Below are positions 21,315 to 32,400 of a stretch of 64,000 bases of DNA, piece by piece. Within the stretch, counting starts at the first letter, position 1, and every line of letters starts with the position of its first letter. Made by a program: the position numbers and the translations under genes. The notes under the pieces were generated by a model. The model was not told where the DNA came from. It did no database searches and was given only the letters and a program-made list of their open reading frames with translations. Origin of the DNA: Phylloscopus collybita (taxonomy: Eukaryota > Chordata > Aves > Passeriformes > Phylloscopidae); assembly GCA_027886175.1 (NCBI GenBank), contig JAJNNQ010000044.1, positions 248,001 to 312,000 of the forward strand, read 5' to 3'.

Positions 21315-21765
21315 CGACTCTGGCTGCTAATTAATACCTCATTAATGGCTAATACATCATTAATGACTAATCAATAGCTTATTAATGCCCAAATAGTATC
21401 TAATTAATAGGCCCTTAACAAGCACTTAATGACTCATTAATAGCTCATTACTGACCAATTCATAATGAATAGTAACTAATTAATAGCCAATATCCAATGG
21501 ATAGATTGTTAGTGTAGCTAATTAATATCCAATCAATAACCGAATAATCGATTACCAATCAATAACCAACTCATATTTAATTACCAACCGATTAATAATT
21601 ATTCAAAGTCAATAAAATTAACAATCAATTAATATCTCATTAATAACTAGCTAATATCCAACTAATAACCAGTTAGCACCCATTAATAGCTCATTAATAT
21701 CTAATTATAGCCAATGAATATGAAAGTAATAGCTCAATAATAACCAATAGCTAATTAGAGCCCCC
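21315..21765 (+). repeat. AT-rich repeat (ctaattaatagctcattaatg)
   Basis: Degenerate 11-22 bp units rich in TTAATTAA and ATTAAT form an AT island directly before the first IKZF4 coding exon, in otherwise GC-rich DNA. TAAT homeodomain-type cores are abundant, as expected by composition alone. Confidence 0.8.
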
Positions 21766-21973
21766 TTTCCCTGCGGATCCCAGAATTCCCCAGATCCAGA
21801 AAATCCCGAAAATCCCCTGGGCTCTCCCAAGGCTCGGGAATTTCCGTGGGCTCCCCGGGGATTCGGGGCCAGCTTTGCATTTGGGGTTTCCCCAAACCCC
21901 GCTTTTTCCCCAGAGCAGCTTCCGGAGGCGAATCCTTTCCTGGAAAATTCCTTTTCCAGGGAATTCCGCAGCC

Positions 21974-23372
21974 ATGGACATTGAGGACTGCAACCCCCGG
22001 TCCTATATCACCGGTAAGGAATTTCCCCAGGTTTCTCCCGATTTTCAGGGCTGGATTTGAGATCTCAGCCCCTTACTGGATTTTCCCCAGATTTTTTCCA
22101 GATCTTTCCCAAAATTTTCCCCCAGATTTTTGGGATTACCAGGGGATCCAGAGGGAATTTGGATGATCCAGCCCCCAAAGCCCAGGATGGGACCGAGTTT
22201 TGTGGGATTTATCCCAATTTCGACAGAGCTGGAGCAGGAATTCCTGATTTTTTCCAGCTTTTCCCACAACTTCCAGAGATTCAAGGCTGGAAAATCCTCA
22301 GGGAATTTTCCCAGGGGTGGGAAAAGCCAGGAATTGGGGGAAAAGCCGGGATCTGGGGCCGAGGGTGGGAAATTCTCGCTTGGATCGGGGGCTGGAATTT
22401 CCAGGAGGGGCGGGAATGGTTCAAATTCCAGCCTGGCAGGAGGGAGGGAGGGAATGAGATCCAGGAAAATTCCATGAGGGAGCAGTTGGAATGTTCCCAG
22501 GGAAGCTTGGAATGTTCCCAGGGCCGGGCTGGAATTGCCCCGCAGGGATTGGGAAGGAGGGGGAGGAGGGGAGGGGAATTTGCCGCGTTTCGAATCATCC
22601 TGGGGCTACTGATCCCGAAAAAATGGGTTTGGATCCACATTCCTGATGCGGGGGTGGGGGGAGCCCCTGGATCCATCCCGGATCCGTCTGAGCCTCTGGA
22701 TCCTTCCCGAGCCCCTCTGGATCCATCCCGGATCCTTGTGATTCCCTGGATCCATCGCTTTCCCTTCCCACATTCCCACCCCTCTCCCTCCTCCCCTCCC
22801 TGCAATTCCCACTCCCCGGCTTTTGGGAATGCCCGATTTCCCATTCCTATCCCAGTAAAATTTGGGATCCCGCTAAAATCTGGGATCCAAACCCTGCACT
22901 CCTCTCTCATTCCCTCCTCCTTCCCCACATTCCCACCTCTCCTCCTCCTCCCCTCCCTCTCCCATTCCCGGGGCAATTCCCGGTGGAATTCCCAGTTCCT
23001 GCTCTTGGCTAGGACCAATCCCACTAAAATCTGGAATCCCGCTCTTCCTCCCTCCTCCCTTCCCACGTTCCCATTCCCAGCTCCATTCCCAGTTCCCGGC
23101 TTTTGGGAATGCCCCACTTCCCATCCCGCTAAAATTCTGGGATCCCACTGAAAGCTGCGATCCCACGCCTGCTCTGAGCCGTTCCCACGTTCCCATCCCT
23201 CTCCCTCCTCCTCCCCTCTCCCATTCCCGGCTCCATTCCCAGTTCCTGGCTTTTGGGAATGCCCCATTTCTCCCTCTGCTCATTCCAATCCCACGAAAAT
23301 TCTGGGATCCCGCTCTCCCTCCCTCTTTTTTCCCTTCCCACATTCCCATCCTTCTCCCTCTCTTTTTTTTTT

Positions 23373-23403
<31 letters not shown>

Positions 23404-26400
23404 CCCCGAGCCCTTCCTAGCCCCGTTCCCGGTGCAATTCCTACTTTTCCTCATCCCCATCCCACCAAAATCTTTTTCCCACATTCCCACATCCCAGCCC
23501 CATTCCCGGCTCCGTTCCTAGTTCCTGACTTCTGGGGATGCTCCATTTCCCATCCCCATCCCGCTAAAATTCTGGGATCCCACGGAAAAACCGGGGTCCC
23601 TCCCTCGTTCCCTCCTCCCTTCCCACATTCCCATCCCTCCTCCTCCCCTCCCTCTCCCATTCCTGAGCTGGATTTTCCCTGGATTCCAGGAATCTGCTCT
23701 TCCTGGAAGGTGAGCGGCTGCGTGCGCCCCGCCAGCGCCGCCCTGCGCCCTCCCGGGATCCCGCGCTGCTTCCCGGGAATCCCGATCCAGGGATCTCCGG
23801 GATTCCTCCCGCAAGGTACGGCACCGTTCCCGGCACCAGAACATCCCGGGAGAATCGGAATTCCGAGACAATTCAACTCGAGGGGTGCGGGGAAAAGGCG
23901 CCGCCGCCGCCGCGCTGGGAGGGGATTGAAGGGATTTCAGGAATTCCCGACTGGAATGAGGGAGGAGGGAAAAGCGGGAGAGCTTTGGCCACTCCCCGGG
24001 GTGGGATTTAGGGATTTAGGGATTTGGGAGGAGCCGGAGATTCCCGGAGCGCCTCCGGGATTTGGGGATTTGGGGCTGCTGGAACTGTCGGGGTTGGGAG
24101 CGCAGCGAGCTGCGAGCAGGATGAGGCTCCAAGAGATTCCCAAAGGTCGGTGCCGGGGATTTTGGGGATTCGGGATAGCCGGAGATGGAATTTAGGGATC
24201 CCGGAATTCCCCTTTTCCATGGGATAAAGCCCTTGGAGTTGGATCAGAGCTGGGGAGGATCGGGATGTGGCTCCGGGAGATTCCCAAAGGGAATTTGGAG
24301 TTTGGTATTTGCCCCTGGAGTAGCTCTGAGGGCTTTAGGGATCCTGGAATTCCCCCTTTCCATGGGATAAAGCTCTTGGAGTTGGATCAGAGCCGGGCGG
24401 GATCGGGATGAGGCTCTGGGAGATTCCCAGATGTTGGTCCCAGGGGGTTTGGGACCAGGGATTTGCCCCAAATCCCAAAATTAGGATTTAGGAATTCCCT
24501 GTGGAATTTAGGGATTCTGGAATTCCCTGTCCCAGGATAGAGGTATCCATGGAGTCACATCCAGCTCCAGAGGGAAATTTGAGAATTCTGGGATTCCCTG
24601 TGCTGGGAGAGAGGTGCCCATGGATTCAGATCCGGCTCCAGAGGGAAATTTGGGAATTCTGGATGGGACTTTAAGGATTCTGGAGAAGAGAATTTGGGAA
24701 TTCCGGAATTCCTGAGCTGGGAAAAGACCCAGCCCCACTGAGGACCCTTTGGAGAGGGAATTTTCCCTCTGGATTTGCCCCTGGATCAGCTCCGGAGGGG
24801 AATTTGGGAATTCTGGAGGGGAATCTAAGGATCCTGGAGAGGAAAATGTGGGAATCCTGGAATTCCCAAGCTGGGAAAGGCCAGACCCTTGAAAAATCCC
24901 GATTTTTCCCTGGGGATTCACCCCTGGAATATCTGGAATATCCTGACCCCCCTAGCTGCCCCGGGATCAACATTCCCAACATTCCCGAGGAGCGGGAACG
25001 GCTCCTCCCGGCCTTTCCCAGGTTTTTCCCAGGAATTTGGGAATTTTCCAACACCCTCCCCACCTCGGCAGAGTTTGGGAAACTCCAGAGCCGCTCCCAG
25101 GGCGATTTTCCCAGGAGTTATTCCCGGCCAAAAATTCCAGCTGGGCCGGAAAAGTTTGGAAATCGCACTCCCAGCTGCTCCAGAGGGAATTTCCCGTCCC
25201 AAAATTCCGGCTGTTCCCACGGAAGGAGGAATTCAGGATGGGGGGAGGGAATTTGGGATGGGGGGTGGAGATTTGGAATTGGGGACAAATTTAGGATGGG
25301 AAGGGATTTGGGATTGGGGGGGAAATTTGGGATCAGGGGAGGAAATTTGGCAATTCCACATCCCGGGAAAGGGGCCTGGAGCAGGGGGGAGTTTGCATCT
25401 CTTTGGATCACTGGAATGGAATTGGGAATGGAACAAATCCCAGCCCTTCCCAAATCCAGGGGGAGGTTTGAGATTGGGAATTCCCCTCTGGAATTAAATT
25501 CCTGCTCCTCCAGCACCTTCCAAATCCAGGAAGGGGCTCTGGGATCCAGGGTCTGGAATGGGAACAAATCCCAGGGTCTGGAATGGGAATAAATTCCTGT
25601 CCCAGCCCTTCCCAAATCCAGGTGTGGGGATTTGGGATTGGGAATGGGGGGAAATCCCGGCCTCAGCCCCTTCCCTCCCAGGGGGAGGTTTGGGATTGGG
25701 AATTCTCCCTGGGATTTCCCCTCTGAGCCCATTCTGTGTTTCCCCAAGGCCGTGGGGATTCCCCCCTGGAGCAGGAATTCCCTCCTGGAGCTGCCCGGAG
25801 CCCCCCCAGCCCCCGCTCATCCCCACACTCCCCTGGTGAGTATTCCCAGAATTCCCAGAGTATTCCTGGAATATCCCAGAATTTCCCCCTTCAGCCCTCA
25901 CTCTCCTAGTGAGTGTTCCCAGAATTCCACAAATATTCCCAGGATTCCCCCCCCCCCGAGTATTCCCAAAATTCCCAGATATTCCCAGGATTCCCCTCCT
26001 CAGTTCCCACTCCTGTCTCCCCATTTCCCCAGTGAGAATTCCCATAATTCCCAAAATTCCCAGGCAGGAATTGCAGCTCCCACTCCCTGAGGCTTTTTTT
26101 GCCAAGGGAAAAAGAGTAAAGGAGAAAACTGGGACTGGGATGAGATAAATCCCAGACTCTGCGATTGCAGGAGCAGAAACCCCTGGAATTCTCTCCCATC
26201 CCTCATTTTTTATCCCCCATTTGTCCTGGAAAAGCCCTGGGAGCTCTGGAATCTCAGCATTCCAGAGGGTGAGACCGTTCCCACTCTTGGAATCCACTGG
26301 AATGTGGAAAACTCTTGGAATTCGCTCCAGTTTCTCATTTTTTTAATCTCCTTTTTGTCCTGGAAAATACCTGGAAAACCTGGAATCTCAGCATTCCAAG

Positions 26401-29400
26401 GGGTGACACCTCTAGGATTCCGATGGAATGTGGGAATTCACTGGGAATTCACTCCCAGCCCTCATTATTTCCCTTATTTTTGTCCTGGTAAACACCTGGG
26501 AGCTCTGGAATCTCAGCATTCCAACGGGTGACTCGGCTGGAATTTGGGACAATCCCTCTGGAATGCCATCTGGCCTTTCCCCCTTTCCCAGGAATTCCCG
26601 AGGGAGGGGAGGAGAAACTCCGAAAAAAACAAAACCATTCCCAGAGGGAATGAGGGGGAGAGAGGGGAAAATTCCCAGGAGAGGGAGTGGAATCCTGCCG
26701 GGAACTTGCCACTGGAATTCCCTGGGAGTGCCTCGGGCAGGGGGAGGGTCCTGGACAGAATTCCAGGGGTTTTCAGGCAGCGGGGGAAGGAATCCCAACC
26801 CTGCTTCCCAAATCCCTTCCATGATTCCCTTTCCCGAACCCCCTCCCCAGTTCCCTCTCCCCAATTCCCAAATCCCTTCCCTGATTCCTGAATCCCCAAT
26901 TCCCGAATTCCCAACTCCTCAAATCCCTTTGCTAAATCCCTTCCCGAATTCCCGAGTCCCTGATTCCCCCCGGCTCTTCCCGGGAGCCGCATTCCCGACA
27001 TTCCTGAGCTCTCCCTTCCCAACATTCCTGGCAGGAATTTCCCCCCAGAGCTTTCCCAAGGAATCTCCAGCATGTTCCTGGTGTTTTCTGGGATCTGCCG
27101 AGCCGGTTGAAATTTGGGAAGTGTTGGGAATTGGGAAGAGCCTCAGGCTGGGGAGAAATACGGGAATTTTTCCTTGGATCCCGCTTTTTTTCCCACCCTC
27201 CATCCTGGGCTGGATCAGGGCTCCAGGAGCAGGTGCCTGTCTGGAATTTTCCTGGGAATTTTCTCTTGGTGAAAAATGGGAAGAAAATTCCCAGTGGGAT
27301 CCTTAAATCCTGGATTTTGGCCCTTTCCAGGGGTTTTCCCAGGGTTTTTCCCCTCAGGAAGAGGGAGGAATTCTTTGGGAATGAGGAGAGGGAGATTTTT
27401 CCCAGCAATTCTTTTCCCTGAGTTTTTTTTTTTTGTTTTGTTTTTGTTTTTTGTTTTTGTTTTGTTTTGTTTTTTGTTTTTTTGTTTTTTTTCCCCAGGA
27501 ATTTTCTTCCCCCTGGAGTTTTTTTCCCTGAGTTTTTAGGGTTTTTTTTACCCAGAGTTACTATTCCCATGGCTTTTTCTTGGAGTCTTTTCCCATGGAG
27601 TTTTTCCCAGGAGTTTTTTTCCTGGAGGGTTTTTTTTTGGGATTTTTTTTTCCTGGGATTTTTTTCCCAGAGCTTTTTTTCCTGGGACTTTTTTTTTTTT
27701 TCCCAGGGAATTTTCTCAGGGACTTTTCCCAGAGATTTTTTTTCCTGGGAGCTTTTCTCAGGGAGATTTTCCCAGGGAGTTTCTTATCCTGGAGGTTTTT
27801 TTTTTTGTTTGTTTTTCCTGGAGTTTTTTCCCAGGAGCGTTTTCCCAGAGGTTTTTTCCAGGGAGTTTTCTTGGAGTTTTATTCCAGATTTTCTTTTCCT
27901 GGGAGTTTTTTTCTGGCATTTTTTCCCCCCACAATTTTCCAGGGTTTTTGAAGGATTTTCCAGGCATTTTCTAGGGGTTTTCCAGAATTTTCCAGGTGTT
28001 TTCCAGGGGGTTTGAGGGATTTTCCAGGAGTTTTCCAGGGGTTTTCCATGTGTCTGGGATGGAGAAACCTTAGTGAGTATTTTTGGGGAGACATTCCCAT
28101 GGGAAGAAATCCCTAAAAACCCAAAAATTCCTTTTAGGACCAATACCTGGGAATAAATCTATGGATAAGCCCCAGAATTCCTTTTTTAGGACCAATTCCT
28201 GCTCAATTCTTGGGAATAAATCCCAGGATAAAACTCCCTGAAGGTTTTTTAGGACCAATTCCCATGGGAATAAATCCCTTCCCACCCCAGAACTCCTTCC
28301 AGAACCCCAGGAATCCCTCCCCAGCCCTGGAATTTCCCCTCTCCCCATCCCATTTCCCCCCCATTCTTCCCTCTCTCCATCCCTGAAATTTTCCTTCTTA
28401 TTCCATTTTCTCCCCTCTCATCCCGTTTTTCCTTCTCCCTATCTCATTTTGCCTCTCCCCATCCCATTTTCCCTCTTATCCCACTTCCCGCTCTCCCCAT
28501 CCCATTTTCCCTCTTATCCCATTTTTCCCTCTCCCTACCCCTGGAGTTTTCCCTCTTATCCCACTTCCCCCTCTCCCCATCCCATTTTCCCCCTCCCCAC
28601 CCCTGGAATTTCCCCTCTCCTCACCCCCTTTTTCCCTCCCTTCCAGCCAATTCCATCAAGGTGGAGATGTCCTCAGATGAGGAGTCCCAGGGCCGGCTGC
28701 TGTCCCAGGAGGACAAGGAGGGGCTGGGCGAGGATTCCCTGCCGGAGCCTTTTCCTGAACAATTCCCGGAGCCTTTCCCGGAGCCGCATTCCCCGGGCGG
28801 GATTCGCCTTCCCAACGGGAAACTCAAATGTGACGTCTGCGGGATGGTCTGCATCGGGCCCAACGTGCTGATGGTGCACAAGCGCAGCCACACCGGTGAG
28901 ATCCCGGGAAAAAACGGGAGGAAAAGGGGAAAAAATGGGAATTCTGGGAGCTGGGAATGGGATCAGAGCCCTGGGAATGGGATCTGGACTGTGGGGATTT
29001 GGGAATTCTGGGGCTGCGTCGTGCTCACAGTGCACAAGCACAGCCGCACCAGTGAGATCCCGGGAAAAACGGGAATTTTGGGATCCCATCCCCTCCATCC
29101 CAGCACAGAGCAATCCCTGGTTTGTGTTTGTGGTGCCAGCAATGATTCCCATTGAGAATTCCGGGATTTTTCCAGGAGAACGGAAAAGAGTTTAGGGCTG
29201 GGATTAGGATTGGGGTTTGGGTTAGGGTCAGGGTTGGGTTTAGGGCTAGGTTTGGGTTTAGGGTTAGGGTGCGGTTTAGGGTCAGGGTTGGTGTCAAAGA
29301 TTAGGATTGGAATTGGGATTTGGGTTTAGTTTAGGGTTGGGTTGAGGTTTCAGTTGGGGTCACGGTTAGGAGAAGGGTCAGGGCTGGGTTTGGGGTCAGG

Positions 29401-32400
29401 GCTGGGTTGAGGGTAAGGGTTGGGTTGAGGGTCAGGGCTGGGTTGAGGGTCAGGGCTGGGTTGAGGGTCAGGGCTGGGTTTGGGGTCAGGGCTGGGTTGA
29501 GGGTCAGGGCTGGGTTGAGGGTCAGCGTTGAGTTTAAGGTTAGAATGAGGTTTAGGGTTTGGCTTAGGGTTAGGATGAGTTTTAGCCTCAGGGTTGGGTT
29601 TAAGGTTCAGATGAGGTTTAGGGTCAGGGTTGGCATCAGGATTAAGGTTAGGATTGGGTTAGGGTTTGGTTTAGGAGTTGAGTTTTTGGGGTTGGAATTG
29701 TTCCTATGGGGAGTTCCAGGATTTTTCCAGGAGAACGGCCGTTCCAGTGCCAGCAGTGCGGGGTTGGGGTTATCTGGGAGCCATTCCCATGGGGATTTTT
29801 GGGAATTCCAGGAGAACGGCCGTTCCAGTGCCAGCAGTGCGGGGTCGGGGTTATCTGGGAGCCATTCCCATGGGGATTTTTGGGAATTCCAGGAGAACGG
29901 CCGTTCCAGTGCCAGCAGTGCGGCGCCTCCTTCACGCAGAAGGGGAATTTGCTGCGCCACATCAAGCTGCACTCGGGGGAGAAGCCCTTCAAGTGCCCCT
30001 TCTGCTCCTACGCCTGCCGGCGCCGCGACGCCCTCAGCGGGCACCTGCGCACGCATTCCGGTGGGTGCGGGGTCGGGAATGTCGGGAACGGGGTGGGAAC
30101 GGGGCGGGAAGGGGTTCTGAGGTAAGTGAGGCCAAGATTTGGGTGGTTCAGGGGGAGTTTCAGGGGGTTGGTGTGGGTTTAGGGGGGAGAGTTCCAAGGT
30201 TTTCCAAAGGTTTTTGCAATGGTGGAGCTCAGTGGGAGATGGGAGATGGGAATAGGGAAATCCTAAAGAAATGCAGGGCAGAGCCTATGGAAAAGCTCCA
30301 TCCCACTGATCCCATTGATCCCACTGATCCTGTTGATCCCAACCCATCCCATCCCATCGATCCCATAGATTCCATCCCATAGATCCCATAGATTCCATCC
30401 CATAGATCCCATAGACATTCCATCAATCCTGTGGAATGTCACTCTGGGGCTCTGTTCCTGTCCCCTTCTGGGGTCCCCCTGTCCTTGGAGGGGACAATTC
30501 CCAGATTTCTCAAAGAGTTTTCTCGAATCCCTATGGATCTCAATCCCATTTCAGGCTGGATCTGCCTCCTGCTCCAGGGATTTTCCCTCATGAATGTCCT
30601 TTAGGAGATCCCAACGAGCCCAAATCCCAGGATTTTCCCTCATTTTGAGTTCTGTGACCCTTGTGGATCCCAATCCTATTCCCGGAAGTTCCTGGTTCTG
30701 GATCTGCCTCCTGCTCCAGGGATTTTCACCCATTGGGGTCCTTCAGGGGATCCCAAATTATCCAAATCCTGGGATTTTCCCTCATTAATGTCCTTCAGAG
30801 AATCCCAAAGTGCTCAAATCCCAGGACTTTCTCTCATTTTTGGGCTCTGGGATCCCTGCAGATCCCATTCCCAGCCTGGATCTGCCTCCTGCTCCAGTGA
30901 TTTTTCCCTCACTGGGATCCTTCAGAGGATCCCAAATTATCTAAATCCTGGGATTTCCCCTCATTTTTGGGCTCCATTCATACCCATTCCCAGCTCCTTG
31001 GAATTCTTCATTCCAGAGGCCGAGAACTGGGACAATTCCCTCCCCATCCCATCAAACCCAACCTGGGCTTTTTTTGGGGGAGGTGATGGAGGAAATCCCA
31101 AATTTTCCATGGATTCTGGAGGAGGAGGAGCCCTGCATTCCCAGCATTCCCAGGAGGGGCTCCTGGCTTTCATCTGCTTCCCCAAAAAAATCAGGGATTA
31201 AGGATCTGACATCAAAGGAGCCAAAAATTCCCCCAGGATTTCCTTCTCATCCCAGCCTGGAAAATTCCAGCCCTGGAGCTTCCCAGTTTTTCCATGGCTT
31301 GGAGAAACTTCTGGAATGTAGCACCCAGTGGAGTTCCCCAGGGCTGATTCCAGTTCCCAATTCCTGATCCCGATTCCTGGTGCTGATCCCAATTCCTGAT
31401 CTCAATTCCCAGTTCCTGATCCCAGTTCCTGGTGCCACTCCCAATTTCTCCCACATTCCTCCCCATTTCCCAATTCCTGTTGATTTCCTTCCACATTTCC
31501 CAATCCCCCCCCCCATTCTCCAGATCACCTATCCCACATCCCAAACCCCAGATGCTGATTTCCGTGTCCATTCCCTGTTTCCCAGTCTCCTCCCCGACGG
31601 TGGGCAAGCCCTACAAGTGCAGCTCCTGTGGCCGCAGCTACAAGCAGCAGAGCAGCCTGGAGGAGCACCGGGAGCGCTGCCACAGCTTCCTCCGGAACCT
31701 CCCCGCGGAAAACCCCGCACAGACAGGTCTGGCCGGGAAAATCCTGGGAAAATCCTGAATCCAGAACCCCCCCGGGGGCTGGGGAGGACGGGGGTGGGGG
31801 GGAATCCCAGAAACAGGTCTGAGGAGTTGTGGGATCGTGGGGCTTTTCCATGGATAAAGGGTGGGGAGGGAGGGGATTGGGATCCTTTTCCATGGAAAAA
31901 GGGTTGCAAATGAGAGGATTGTGATCCCAAATTCATGGAGAAAGGGTGGGGAGTCAGGGATTGTGGATTGTGATCCTTTTCTGTGGGGAATTGTGATCCC
32001 AAATCCATGGGGAAATTGTGACCCTTTTCCATAGGAGGATTGGAATCCTTTTCCATGGGGGATCCTGATCTTTTTCCATGGAAGAAGGGTGGGGAAATGA
32101 GAGGATTGTGATCCCAAATCCTTGGAAAAAGCTGAGCAGTGAGGGACTGTGATGTTTTTCCATGGAAAAAGGTTGGGAAATGAGGAGATTGTGATCCTTT
32201 TCCATGGAAAAAGGGTGGGGAGGGAAGGGATTGTGATCCTTTTCCATGGAAAAAGAGTAGGAAATGAAGAGATTGTGATCCTTTTCTGTGGAAAAAGGGT
32301 TGGGAATGAGAGGATTGTGATCCCAAATCCATGGAGGAAGGGTGGGGAGTGAGGGATTGTGGATTGTGATCCCAAATCCATGGAAAAAGGGGGGAAATGG

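Noticed and set aside
29706..30125. A separate KRAB-type zinc-finger gene suggested by repeated zinc-finger starts
   Set aside because: The repeated segments are copies of one IKZF4 exon edge. Only the third copy continues into complete fingers in frame with IKZF4.
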